DNA of 64,000 nt, taken from NCBI GenBank assembly GCA_016715945.1, contig JADJXJ010000001.1, positions 1,860,001 to 1,924,000 on the forward strand. The letters are read 5' to 3'. The notes under the pieces are model-generated. The model saw only the letters and a list, made by a program, of their open reading frames with translations. It made no database searches and was not told the DNA's origin. Source of the DNA: Bacteroidota bacterium. GTDB taxonomy: Bacteria > Bacteroidota > Bacteroidia > Bacteroidales > F082. The translations under genes and the position numbers were made by a program. Numbering within the stretch: position 1 is the first letter of the stretch; every line of letters starts with the position of its first letter. Shown in pieces: positions 43,767 through 54,203 of the stretch.

Positions 43767-46700
43767 AGATTTCAGGCTTGCGGGTAATCACTGCAATGTT
43801 CTTCTTCCCATCCATGCGCACTGAGAGATAATCGGCAAAACGGACATGCCTGAAAAAACGGGTTTGCCTGATCAGGCGTTGCTTTTCGAGCACATCGTAA
43901 CGTATGTAGGAAGCCGAACGCTCAGGTTGAACAGTGAAATAGCCCACATTCATCGAGGTTACGTTGTGGAAGAAGTGCGAGCCGGAGCTGGCATCGAGGG
44001 GAAAATCCTCGAGGCTGGTTTCGACAATCACTTTGGCCTGGCTGATTTGCGGCCAGGTCACCGGAATACCTATCCAGCGGTCGCGCGTACCCCAGCGGCC
44101 CGGCCCGATGAGGATGTAAGGCCTTCTTTCGCTCATCATCAGGCTGTTGAGCTGGTCAATCTCGCGAGCCATCTCTTCCGTATAGCGCTTGTCGAAAGCG
44201 GCCTTATCAACAAAAATCACATCCTGAATGTCGCGTATCATGCCATTGCCCATGCATTTCTCGCTGTAGAGCACCACATCCTCGCCATTGATTTCGGCGG
44301 TGTTGATGGTGTAATCGTCCGAGCTGCCCAGCAATGGCTTGATTTGCAACAGATAAAAAGAGCACCTGCCCTGCGCGTCGCGATCCAGGTCGAGCGCCCA
44401 CTCAATTTCGACGGCCGAGCCAAGCGCCTCCTTGACCACATCGAGCACAATTTCGATGGTTTGTGCCAAAGGGGTGTAATTGTACTTAAGGATATTGGCA
44501 AAGTTGATGATACGGGTGCCTGGCCTGCTGATTCCGGGATAGATGGAATTGTTGTCGGGATCGTACACCGATGCACAATGGCGCAATGAACCATGCTGTT
44601 CGGCCACACTCAGGTCGAGGCTCACCAAACCGGCCATATCACCTTCGAGCAGATTGGGCTCGGTGCATGCCAGATCAACAGCCAGGAAATAGGTTTGGGA
44701 GTTTTTAACCTGATCGCGGGGCGAACTGATTTCGAGCGTGGGATAGCGCGGCGAAAACCGGTAGGCCTTGTGTCCCTCGACCACATATTTTCCCAAACCC
44801 AGGGCAGCAATGGCAAAGCCTTCCTCGGGTTTCATGTGCGCAAAAGGATAATAGTTGTACGATTGCGCCACACCGCTCACATGCGGATAATAATACCTGC
44901 CGTATTGTTTTCCCACCAGTTCCTGTATCACCACGGCCATTTTTTCCTGTTCAATTTTGTAATTGATGGCATGCACATACCCCCTGGCGGTGTTGGAATA
45001 TACCGAAGCAAACACCAGTTTGATGGCCGTGGCCAGTTGTTCGAGCCGCATTTCGATGTCGGGATGGCTATTGGGCAGCACATAGGTTTCGAAAATGCCG
45101 GCAAAAGGTTGGGCCAGGCTGTCTTCGAACAGGCCGGACGAGCGCACAGCCAGCGGTTTGTTGATCACCTTGAGCAAGGTGCGCAGGCGGCGCATCAGGG
45201 TCGGGGTGAGCTTGCCCGCCTGAAAAGCCAGCTTGATTTTCTCGTAATCTGTTTCGTTCAACACCAGTTCGTGGAGTTTGTTGCGCTCGAGAAACAGGCT
45301 GAACTCTTCGGTGCCTATAAGTGAAGTTTTTGGCGTACGGATCAGGATATCAGGCACATGCTGACTGAAATCGTAATTGCTGATCAGGGTGCTGATAAAC
45401 GCCAGACCGCGACCCTTGCCCCCAAGGCTTCCTTCGGCCAGCGAAACAATGTTTTTTTCGTTGGCAATGGCATCCTCATCAAAAGGCACCACCTTGCCGC
45501 TGTCCTGTTCGTTGCGAAACTGCTGTATCATCAGCAGCAGGTCCTGGCGCAGCTCATCCGGGCTGTTGTAGTCTGAAACCTTCTTTGGATGGAGGATTTT
45601 GGCCACCCTGATTTCGCCACGCGCCATAAGCCAGAGCGAGAAATGGTTGCGCTGCGCATGGTAAATCAGCGATTCGTCGGGGATGGTACGCAGTTTGGCT
45701 TCAAACTCGCGAAGCGACCGCGCCTGTGTGATCTGGTTTCCATACTGGTCGCGGTAGATAAAGTTGCCAAAACCCAGAAAATGTGTGATAAAACTCTGAA
45801 AATCCTGCGAGAGGCTATCGCTGTTTTTGTCGATGAAAGTGGCCCTGTATTGGTAGGCAATGGTAGCGTTTTCCTGTTCGGACGACTGGATGATGACCGG
45901 CAGATCCGGAAGGAGACGTTTTGCAAACTGCACAAGTGCTTCACCGGCATGGTCATCCGTTTGCCCTCCCCGCTCGAAGCGGATATCGGTGATCAGGCAG
46001 AGCAGATAGTCGCGATACTTTTCGATGATGCGGCAGGCCTCCTCATAATTGCCGGCCAGCAGTATTTTTGGACGTGCCCGCATACGAAGCACCTTGTACA
46101 ACTCGTCGGTGCTGACGTCGTCGATAATCCTGCGGGTCTGCTCCATCAGTGTTTTATAGAGCAGGGGCAGATAACGTGAATAATACATTGGAGAATCTTC
46201 CACCAGCAGAATCACCCGCACCATGCCCACACGGGTATCGTTGACCACATTCACCCGGTCTTCGACCATCTTTATCATGCTGAAGAACACGCTTGAGTCG
46301 CCGTTCCAGGTAAACAGGCGATCGATGGAGGGCACCTCGCGCATCACCCTGCTGAACCAGGCCACATCGGCATTGCTGTTGAGCAGAAAGAAGATGGGAA
46401 GGTTCGGAAACTGCTTTTTGATTTTGCGGCTCAGCTCCACCGGGGTTTTCTTGTCCACACTGACCATGAAAATCACCAGATCGAAAAATTTCGAGTGAAG
46501 CATCTCGAAGGCTTCATCTTCGGTGGTCACGCCTGTGATCCGGGGTACGGCAGTGAGGTTGAGCTGATGGTAGTGCCCGAGCACATGCTCCGAGAAACGT
46601 CCTTCGCGCTCGATGCTGAACGCGTCATAAAGATTGGAGATAAGCAGTATTTCCTTGACCTTGAAGGTCATCAGGTCGTGGTAAATGTCGCGGTCGGCGT

Positions 46701-47229
46701 TGTTTTTGTTCAGAAATCGCTGAAGCAGTTTGCGGCTCTGCACCGGAGCCCGGGGTTCGGCCCGTTCGGTGGTCAAAGGCTCCTGCCCCACACGCCGTTC
46801 AATGATTTGCAAACCACGATAGGTGTTGAGGTAGCCACTGATCATATTGGCCAGGTTGATGATCAGGTCGCGTTCCTCGGGAAGGAATGGGCCTTCGCCA
46901 GCTTCGGGAAACTCTTTGCTGTAGGAAACTTCGATGAAACCCTGCACCCCGTCGAAGGTGCTGAAATCCTGTCGCTGCCGCCAGGGGCTAAGCTCGAAAC
47001 GGGGCGAGAGATAATACTTGTCGTCGAACATGATGCGCGCCCCGGTGTATTCGGGGTATTGCCAACCATCGGGGAGAATCATGGCAATGTACTGCAGCGT
47101 TTCGTCGGGACTGCGGTTCTCGCGGATAATATGCGAAGTGCGGTTGAGGATGGCCAGCTCTTTTAACCGCTCCAGATTTTGCGCACGCAGCAGTTCGTAC
47201 CTGTCGATGATGTTGGGTTCCTTTGCCAT
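43765..47229 (-). CDS. Multidomain PEP/pyruvate-binding (PPDK_N) protein with receiver domains
   Basis: A 1154-residue cytoplasmic protein. Order of domains by eye: a GAF-like sensor at about residues 20-165; a degenerate receiver at about 195-330 (DLVIFMVSVDKKTP lacks the phospho-Asp); a complete-looking receiver at about 340-490 (ILLVEDSP, ITDIRFERGG, FIDKNS); a PPDK_N ATP-grasp-like domain at about 600-1000 (GGKGRGLAFIS; AVRSSGLFEDSLAQPFAG); and a C-terminal region with GPGRWGTRDRW. The phospho-histidine and PEP-barrel domains of true PEP synthase are absent, so it is not a PEP synthase. A sensory or phosphotransfer role is inferred. It is divergent from a LuxR-type regulator. Confidence 0.8.
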   Translation of the reverse strand: MAKEPNIIDRYELLRAQNLERLKELAILNRTSHIIRENRSPDETLQYIAMILPDGWQYPEYTGARIMFDDKYYLSPRFELSPWRQRQDFSTFDGVQGFIEVSYSKEFPEAGEGPFLPEERDLIINLANMISGYLNTYRGLQIIERRVGQEPLTTERAEPRAPVQSRKLLQRFLNKNNADRDIYHDLMTFKVKEILLISNLYDAFSIEREGRFSEHVLGHYHQLNLTAVPRITGVTTEDEAFEMLHSKFFDLVIFMVSVDKKTPVELSRKIKKQFPNLPIFFLLNSNADVAWFSRVMREVPSIDRLFTWNGDSSVFFSMIKMVEDRVNVVNDTRVGMVRVILLVEDSPMYYSRYLPLLYKTLMEQTRRIIDDVSTDELYKVLRMRARPKILLAGNYEEACRIIEKYRDYLLCLITDIRFERGGQTDDHAGEALVQFAKRLLPDLPVIIQSSEQENATIAYQYRATFIDKNSDSLSQDFQSFITHFLGFGNFIYRDQYGNQITQARSLREFEAKLRTIPDESLIYHAQRNHFSLWLMARGEIRVAKILHPKKVSDYNSPDELRQDLLLMIQQFRNEQDSGKVVPFDEDAIANEKNIVSLAEGSLGGKGRGLAFISTLISNYDFSQHVPDILIRTPKTSLIGTEEFSLFLERNKLHELVLNETDYEKIKLAFQAGKLTPTLMRRLRTLLKVINKPLAVRSSGLFEDSLAQPFAGIFETYVLPNSHPDIEMRLEQLATAIKLVFASVYSNTARGYVHAINYKIEQEKMAVVIQELVGKQYGRYYYPHVSGVAQSYNYYPFAHMKPEEGFAIAALGLGKYVVEGHKAYRFSPRYPTLEISSPRDQVKNSQTYFLAVDLACTEPNLLEGDMAGLVSLDLSVAEQHGSLRHCASVYDPDNNSIYPGISRPGTRIINFANILKYNYTPLAQTIEIVLDVVKEALGSAVEIEWALDLDRDAQGRCSFYLLQIKPLLGSSDDYTINTAEINGEDVVLYSEKCMGNGMIRDIQDVIFVDKAAFDKRYTEEMAREIDQLNSLMMSERRPYILIGPGRWGTRDRWIGIPVTWPQISQAKVIVETSLEDFPLDASSGSHFFHNVTSMNVGYFTVQPERSASYIRYDVLEKQRLIRQTRFFRHVRFADYLSVRMDGKKNIAVITRKPEI

Positions 47230-47248
47230 GGCTGCCGTGTTGGATGCT

Positions 47249-47256
47249 CAAAGTTA
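47249..47256 (-). promoter_or_regulatory. -7 element of the PPDK_N-receiver gene
   Basis: Minus-strand TAACTTTG, an exact TAnnTTTG match, 19 bp before the ATG at 47229. Confidence 0.4.
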
Positions 47257-47368
47257 AAGCATTGGCACATCCCTTGCCACATCACAGGGCCGAATAATTG
47301 ATACTTACCACACAAGATGTTTCGGACAGAAAATCCAGAATACCTAAATTAGCTCCGGCAAAAAAGTT

Positions 47369-48013
47369 ATGGACCTTATCCGTCTGGCCATCATCGACGA
47401 GCAGCCTATTGTGAGTAAAGGCATTGCAGCAATGCTGGCGGATGTTGCTGAAATACAGATCGTATTGCAGTCGCCACACATTGAACAGGCCTTACAGCAG
47501 CTTGGCTCGCAGCCCGCAAACATCATCCTGTGGGTGCTCTATCGTCCCGACCCTGACTACGTGCGCCAGGTGAGACAAGTTTGCGAGCGGTTTGTAAAAT
47601 CGCCACTGCTGCTGCTTTCGTTGTTTCCGATAGGCAATTTCATATTTAACCTGATCCGGGCCGGTGCCCGGGGCCACCTCACCGGCGACACCAACCGCGA
47701 AGAGCTCATCGAAGCTATCTTTACACTTCGACATGGCTACGACTTTGTTTCGAAAACCATCAGCAATATGGTGCTCATGGAGTACCTCAACGAAAAAGAT
47801 GACCTGATCAACGACCATAACCTCTCTGCCCGCGAGCTCGAAGTGCTCAAACTTTTCGCCCAGAGCATGACCAACAGCGAGATAGCCGATAAGCTGTTCA
47901 TCAGCATCCGCACTGTGGAAACCCATAAAAACAACATCATGCGTAAGCTCAACCTGCGCACCTCGGTGGATATGGTCAAGTTTGCCCTGCGCAACAACCT
48001 TACCGCGCTTTGA
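47369..48013 (+). CDS. LuxR/NarL-type regulator with atypical receiver
   Basis: A 214-residue response-regulator-shaped protein. Residues 1 to about 125 align with a receiver (LAIIDEQPIVSKGIAAML), but the phospho-acceptor position is changed: canonical MDLRMP is WVLYRP here, and the conserved Lys is a Gly (GHLTGDT). Residues 148-210 are an intact LuxR HTH (LSARELEVLKLFAQSMTNSE; IRTVETHKNNIM). It is probably a phosphorylation-independent regulator. It is divergent from the PPDK_N-receiver gene, with 139 bp between, and may act with it. Confidence 0.88.
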   Translation: MDLIRLAIIDEQPIVSKGIAAMLADVAEIQIVLQSPHIEQALQQLGSQPANIILWVLYRPDPDYVRQVRQVCERFVKSPLLLLSLFPIGNFIFNLIRAGARGHLTGDTNREELIEAIFTLRHGYDFVSKTISNMVLMEYLNEKDDLINDHNLSARELEVLKLFAQSMTNSEIADKLFISIRTVETHKNNIMRKLNLRTSVDMVKFALRNNLTAL

Positions 48014-48112
48014 AAAAGTTTTTTCGGGCAGGGCGCTAAGTGTTTTACTGAATCTTAGGCCCCGGCTCATTGCTTTTAACCGGGTGTCATCGGGCCAAAC
48101 CTTCCTGCAGCC

Positions 48113-48120
48113 TAAGTTTG
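48113..48120 (+). promoter_or_regulatory. -7 element of gdhA
   Basis: TAAGTTTG, an exact TAnnTTTG match, 32 bp before ATG 48153. It supports that ATG over far upstream in-frame starts. Confidence 0.45.
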
Positions 48121-48152
48121 ATGTCATAAACCAAAACCCAAAAAATACTGTT

Positions 48153-49508
48153 ATGACAAGCCTGCAGGAAAAAAAACTGAACGAATTCATGGCCAAGGTG
48201 ATCGCCCGCAATCCCGGGGAGATAGAGTTTCACCAGGCCGTGCACGAGGTGGTAGCCTCCCTGATTCCTTACATTGAGGAACACCCGATTTACAGTGAAA
48301 ACAAGATTCTGGAGCGCATGGTCGAACCGGAACGTGTGATCATGTTTCGTGTGCCATGGGTTGACGACCGGGGTGAGGTGCAGGTAAACCGCGGTTACCG
48401 CATCGAGATGAACAGCGCCATAGGGCCATACAAAGGCGGTCTGCGTTTCCACCCCACAGTAAACCTGGGCATCCTCAAGTTTCTTGCATTTGAACAGGTG
48501 TATAAGAATTCGCTCACAACCCTTCCCATGGGTGGGGGCAAAGGCGGCTCCGACTTCGACCCCAAGGGTAAATCGGATAACGAAGTGATGCGCTTCTGCC
48601 AAAGCTTTATGACCGAGCTTGCACGCCATATCGGACCCGACACCGACGTGCCGGCAGGTGATATTGGGGTCGGCGGTCGCGAAATTGGTTACCTGTTCGG
48701 GCAATACAAACGCCTGCGCAACGAGTTTACCGGCGTGCTCACCGGCAAAGGCCTCGAATGGGGTGGCTCGCTCATTCGTCCGGAAGCCACCGGATACGGC
48801 GCCACCTATTTTGCCGAAGAAATGCTCAAAACCCGTGGCGACAGCCTGAAAGGCAAGGTGGTAACCATTTCAGGATCGGGCAATGTGGCTCAATACGCCA
48901 CAGAAAAGGTAACCCAGATGGGCGGAAAGGTGGTCACCCTGAGCGACTCCAACGGGTTCATCCACGATCCGGATGGCATTGATGCCGAAAAGCTGGCTTT
49001 TGTGATGTATCTGAAGAATGTGAAACGTGGCCGCATTGCGGAATATGTGGATAAATATCCCGGAGCAAGCTATCATGCCGGCCAGCGTCCGTGGGGCGTG
49101 CCCTGCCAGGTGGCCATGCCATGTGCCACACAAAACGAAGTGAACGAAGACGACGCCCGCATGCTCATCAAAAACGGCTGCTACGTGGTGTCGGAAGGCG
49201 CCAACATGCCATCCACACCCGAGGCTGTGGACGTATTCCTCCATGCAAAAATCCTTTACGGTCCCGGCAAGGCTGCCAATGCAGGCGGTGTAGCTACTTC
49301 GGGCCTCGAAATGAGCCAGAACTCACTGCGCCTCTCCTGGTCGCGCGAAGAAGTTGATTCGCGTTTGCACCAAATCATGATCAACATCCACAAAACCTGC
49401 GAAAAGTATGGCAAACAGGACGACGGCTTCATCAATTACGTGAACGGTGCCAACATAGGTGGCTTCGTCAAAGTAGCCGACGCCATGCTCGCCCAGGGAT
49501 TGGTCTGA
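48153..49508 (+). CDS. gdhA: NADP-type glutamate dehydrogenase
   Basis: GdhA makes glutamate from 2-oxoglutarate and ammonia. The 451-residue hexamer-type enzyme shows GPYKGGLRFHPTVNLG, PMGGGKGGSDFDPKGKS with the catalytic Lys, PAGDIGVGGREIGYLFGQYK, and the dinucleotide fold ISGSGNVAQYATEK. The start at ATG 48153 is consistent with the promoter. A strong hairpin follows at 49543-49577. It is a nitrogen-assimilation step that opposes the aspartase-cNMP fusion 1.4 kb away, which releases ammonia. Confidence 0.95.
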   Translation: MTSLQEKKLNEFMAKVIARNPGEIEFHQAVHEVVASLIPYIEEHPIYSENKILERMVEPERVIMFRVPWVDDRGEVQVNRGYRIEMNSAIGPYKGGLRFHPTVNLGILKFLAFEQVYKNSLTTLPMGGGKGGSDFDPKGKSDNEVMRFCQSFMTELARHIGPDTDVPAGDIGVGGREIGYLFGQYKRLRNEFTGVLTGKGLEWGGSLIRPEATGYGATYFAEEMLKTRGDSLKGKVVTISGSGNVAQYATEKVTQMGGKVVTLSDSNGFIHDPDGIDAEKLAFVMYLKNVKRGRIAEYVDKYPGASYHAGQRPWGVPCQVAMPCATQNEVNEDDARMLIKNGCYVVSEGANMPSTPEAVDVFLHAKILYGPGKAANAGGVATSGLEMSQNSLRLSWSREEVDSRLHQIMINIHKTCEKYGKQDDGFINYVNGANIGGFVKVADAMLAQGLV

Positions 49509-49542
49509 TGACAGTTTTAACGCATTGATATTCTGACAATAA

Positions 49543-49577
49543 AATCCGGCCGGGAAATCGCTTTTCCCGGCCGGATT
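49543..49577. terminator. Very strong hairpin after gdhA
   Basis: Perfect 15-bp arms, AATCCGGCCGGGAAA (49543-49557) and TTTCCCGGCCGGATT (49563-49577), around a 5-base loop. The following U run is weak, so termination may be Rho-assisted or the hairpin may protect the mRNA end. Confidence 0.75.
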
Positions 49578-49638
49578 GTTATGTTGAGTCCAAAAGTAGG
49601 CATTGATTACTTGCCCAATACTGTAGCTTGCTGCTTTT

Positions 49639-49998
49639 TCAGTTGTCTTTTTCTGTCGTATTGTAATCTGCTGTGGAATCGTTGCTCATCATTGGAATAT
49701 TGCTGTACAGGATTTCATACCTGGCTTCGATGTTCTTTTTAAAACTTTCAGGCAATCGTGCCCAATCAAACAATTCTACCAGTATGGGTATGTTGCTCTC
49801 CTGAATTTTCTGTTTAAGTTGAAAAAAAATATTTGAGGGCAATTTGTCAAGATCATGGGTTCTGATCACCAAATCCAGATCGCTGCCTTCGTGAGCTGAG
49901 CCATCAACGCGACTACCATAAGCCCATACCTCCATATTTACGGGCGCCTCCTGAAAAATTGCGATCAACCGTTCTTTGTCTTTAGCTCTCAGAATCAT
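49639..49998 (-). CDS. MNT-type nucleotidyltransferase (antitoxin-like)
   Basis: A 119-residue minimal nucleotidyltransferase with the exact GSX10DXD motif (GSRVDGSAHEGSDLDLVI) and a following acidic strand (ILVELFDW). Together with its upstream HEPN partner it forms the HEPN/MNT arrangement, in which MNT modifies or neutralises the HEPN toxin. Start codon ATG 49998 lies within the end of the HEPN gene (17-bp overlap). Confidence 0.85.
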   Translation of the reverse strand: MILRAKDKERLIAIFQEAPVNMEVWAYGSRVDGSAHEGSDLDLVIRTHDLDKLPSNIFFQLKQKIQESNIPILVELFDWARLPESFKKNIEARYEILYSNIPMMSNDSTADYNTTEKDN

Positions 49999-50416
49999 GG
50001 GATTGTCGTTTAATCAACGCGACCAGTAATTGAGCATCTTCAATAAACCCGGGCAGCAGCATCAGTGTTTCTTCGGCGAACTTAACACCATAATCGTGTG
50101 CGGTGGTGTTTCTGTTGTCCCGGTATTCGAAAAAACGTTCAGCAAGCTCAGGCGTTATGATGCCTCGCAGTACTGCGTGCCTGAAAACATCTTTAAAATG
50201 CAAGCGGTCAACGGCTTTGTCTGAATGGAAATATGGTTTCAGACATTTTCGAAGCAATTTTCCGGATTGCTCCAATATGATTTCAAATTCCTTCACACAG
50301 GCTGAGCGATACATTTCATAGTCTATTTCTTTCTGGTCCGCAGTTTGCAGCAGCGAGTAGGCTTTTTTTAGTGTGCTTATGCTTCGCTCCAGGAAGGCGG
50401 TATCTAACTGACTCAT
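49982..50416 (-). CDS. HEPN-like nucleotidyltransferase-substrate-binding protein (HI0074 family)
   Basis: A 144-residue all-helical protein: AFLERSISTLKKAYSLL, FEIILEQSGKLLRKCL, and the RX4H HEPN motif in FEYRDNRNTTAHDYG. The HI0074 family partners a small nucleotidyltransferase and is related to HEPN toxins. The retained R-x4-H suggests a possible RNase, but many members of this family are not proven toxins. Translationally coupled to the MNT gene by a 17-bp overlap. Confidence 0.82.
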   Translation of the reverse strand: MSQLDTAFLERSISTLKKAYSLLQTADQKEIDYEMYRSACVKEFEIILEQSGKLLRKCLKPYFHSDKAVDRLHFKDVFRHAVLRGIITPELAERFFEYRDNRNTTAHDYGVKFAEETLMLLPGFIEDAQLLVALIKRQSHDSES

Positions 50417-50900
50417 ATATTGTGATTTCTCTTTTTTTGGGTGTTTTTAAAGGCGACAAATAAAACTAACTGTGTGCAAAAAGTCTTTTGGAAGCTTGGC
50501 CTTTTTGGTTTTTTAAGGAAAATAAGCTCAGCATGCGTAAAGTTAGTGAATAATTATTTTCAGGGAGCCCGTTTTCAAACAAAAATTGCGGCGTCGCGGC
50601 TGTTGATTATTATAGAATCGCAATCAGTGTTTTGAGAACCCCGTCTATTTTGCATTTATGGGAAGTGCGAAAGAGCCGGAAACACAACAGTAACCAAGCC
50701 TGAAGGTATAAGCTTTCAAAAAAAGATCGGTTGCACACAGACCGCTATGGAGTCAGAAAGTGATCCTTTACACACATAGGTCACTTTTTATCAAACAAAT
50801 AATTTGTCACGACTCGAACAAACTTTCGCTGCATGCCCGGCCAAGGCTATGGCCACATTTAAGGCGCACAAAGCAAACTCGTTGCCGGAGCACGCCAAAA
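50417..50900. other. 484-bp intergenic region
   Basis: No convincing coding frame. It is more AT-rich than its neighbours and holds the possible HEPN/MNT promoter region and, at 50757-50787, a terminator-like hairpin. Nothing resembles a tRNA or a known RNA class. Confidence 0.5.
50757..50790. terminator. Possible intrinsic terminator in the HEPN-aspartase gap
   Basis: AAAGTGA (50757-50763), a bulged T, CCT, a 10-base loop, AGG (50778-50780), TCACTTT (50781-50787), then TT. The plus-strand U run is the better one, although only minus-strand genes flank it. Confidence 0.4.
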
Positions 50901-52754
<1,854 letters not shown>

Positions 52755-52779
52755 AATCTTTGTATTGTTAATTTTTTCA

Positions 52780-52787
52780 CAAAAGTA
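52780..52787 (-). promoter_or_regulatory. -7 element of the aspartase fusion gene
   Basis: Minus-strand TACTTTTG, an exact TAnnTTTG match, 25 bp before the ATG at 52754. Confidence 0.4.
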
Positions 52788-52897
52788 AGGTTTTGGTTTA
52801 ATTCCTGCTATATCGTCGGGTTGATATTGATTGACTGAAGTGCCTATTTTTTCCGGTGATTGAGCCCACTGAGGTCAAGCTGTGAAAAAATTATCAG

Positions 52898-52905
52898 TAG
52901 TTTTG
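52898..52905 (+). promoter_or_regulatory. -7 element of the DegT-type aminotransferase gene
   Basis: TAGTTTTG, an exact TAnnTTTG match, 34 bp before the ATG at 52940; no clear -33 box. Confidence 0.35.
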
Positions 52906-52939
52906 CCCCTCCAAAACCCCACAAAATTTTTCAGCTGCA

Positions 52940-54073
52940 ATGAAACACGTCCCCATGGTTGACCTGGCCGGTCAGTATCAGAAAATCAAGGCAGAAGTCG
53001 ATGCTGCATTTCAGGAGATTTTAACTACCACAGCCTTTATCAACGGCCCTGCCGTGAAACAGTTTCAGGTCAATCTGGAGCATTATCTTGGCGTAAAACA
53101 CGTTGTTCCTTGCGCCAATGGCACCGACGCCCTGCAGGTGGCCATGATGGCCCTCGACCTGCAACCTGGCGACGAAGTGATTACGACCACCTTTACCTTC
53201 ATTGCCACAGCCGAAGTGATTGCCCTGCTGCGGCTCACCCCGGTGCTTGTAGATGTGGACCCTGACACTTTCAACATTGATCCCGATGCCATTGAGCGCG
53301 CCATCACCCCGAAAACAAAAGCCATCGTGCCCGTACATCTTTTTGGCCAGTGCGCCGATATGGATAAAATCATGGACATTGCCAAAAGGCACAATCTTTA
53401 TGTAATTGAAGACAATGCACAGGCCATTGGCGCAGCATACACCCACAGCGACGGTCGTGTAAGCAAAGCCGGGACAATCGGTCACATTGGCTGCACCTCT
53501 TTTTTCCCATCCAAAAACCTTGGGTGCTATGGCGACGGCGGCGCCATCTTCACCAACGATGACGCTTTGGCCGAAAAACTCAGAATGATTGTGAATCACG
53601 GCATGAAAGTGCGTTATTATCACGACATGGTGGGCGTCAACTCGCGCCTCGACAGCCTGCAGGCCGCAGTGCTCGACATCAAGCTCAAACATCTGGACGC
53701 CTACGCCTCAGCACGCCAATATGCCGCCAACTACTACAACCGCGCTTTTGCCGGCATCGAAAAACTTAAGACTCCGGTTACTGCGCCATTCACCACCCAC
53801 GTCTTTCATCAATACACCCTGGTTACGCACTGCGTGAACCGCGAAAAACTGATGGCACATCTTGCCGATAAGGGCATTGCCAGCGCCATCTATTACCCCG
53901 TGCCGCTGCACATGCAAAAAGCCTACAACGACCCAAGGTACAAAAGAGGCGATTTCCCCATTGCCGAGCGGCTGAGCAAAACCGTGATATCGCTGCCCAT
54001 GCATACCGAGTTCGACGACGAAACCCTACAGTATGTGTGCGATGCAGTCATCGAATTTGTTCAGAAAGACTGA
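52940..54073 (+). CDS. DegT/DnrJ/EryC1 sugar aminotransferase
   Basis: A 377-residue PLP enzyme that aminates a keto-sugar nucleotide. Motifs: HVVPCANGTDALQVAMMAL, DPDTFNIDPDAIERAIT, VPVHLFGQCADMDKI, VIEDNAQAIGAAY, PLP lysine in FFPSKNLGCYGDGGAI, and GVNSRLDSLQAAVLDIKL. It resembles WbpE-like aminotransferases that make 3-amino sugars. It is followed by a WbpD-like acetyltransferase, but no matching dehydrogenase is in the window. A strong terminator separates the two genes. Confidence 0.9.
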   Translation: MKHVPMVDLAGQYQKIKAEVDAAFQEILTTTAFINGPAVKQFQVNLEHYLGVKHVVPCANGTDALQVAMMALDLQPGDEVITTTFTFIATAEVIALLRLTPVLVDVDPDTFNIDPDAIERAITPKTKAIVPVHLFGQCADMDKIMDIAKRHNLYVIEDNAQAIGAAYTHSDGRVSKAGTIGHIGCTSFFPSKNLGCYGDGGAIFTNDDALAEKLRMIVNHGMKVRYYHDMVGVNSRLDSLQAAVLDIKLKHLDAYASARQYAANYYNRAFAGIEKLKTPVTAPFTTHVFHQYTLVTHCVNREKLMAHLADKGIASAIYYPVPLHMQKAYNDPRYKRGDFPIAERLSKTVISLPMHTEFDDETLQYVCDAVIEFVQKD

Positions 54074-54096
54074 CAGGTGCCATAGAACAAATACTT

Positions 54097-54126
54097 AAAA
54101 AGCCACTCCAGCCAAGGTGGCTTTTT
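54097..54126. terminator. Bidirectional intrinsic terminator after the aminotransferase gene
   Basis: Perfect 10-bp arms AAAAAGCCAC (54097-54106) and GTGGCTTTTT (54117-54126) with a 10-base loop. Confidence 0.85.
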
Positions 54127-54203
54127 GATTGCATGATGCATTGCATTTTTCGCTAACTTGCCGCATCATTTTGCAATCTTTCCAACCAAACACCTGCAAC
54201 CCT

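Noticed and set aside
43765..47229. Phosphoenolpyruvate synthase
   Set aside because: Only the PPDK_N part is present. The phospho-histidine domain and the PEP-binding barrel are missing, so the name would be misleading.
50441..50635. A 64-codon frame in the HEPN-aspartase gap
   Set aside because: It has no ATG start, no convincing ribosome-binding context, and a composition like non-coding sequence.
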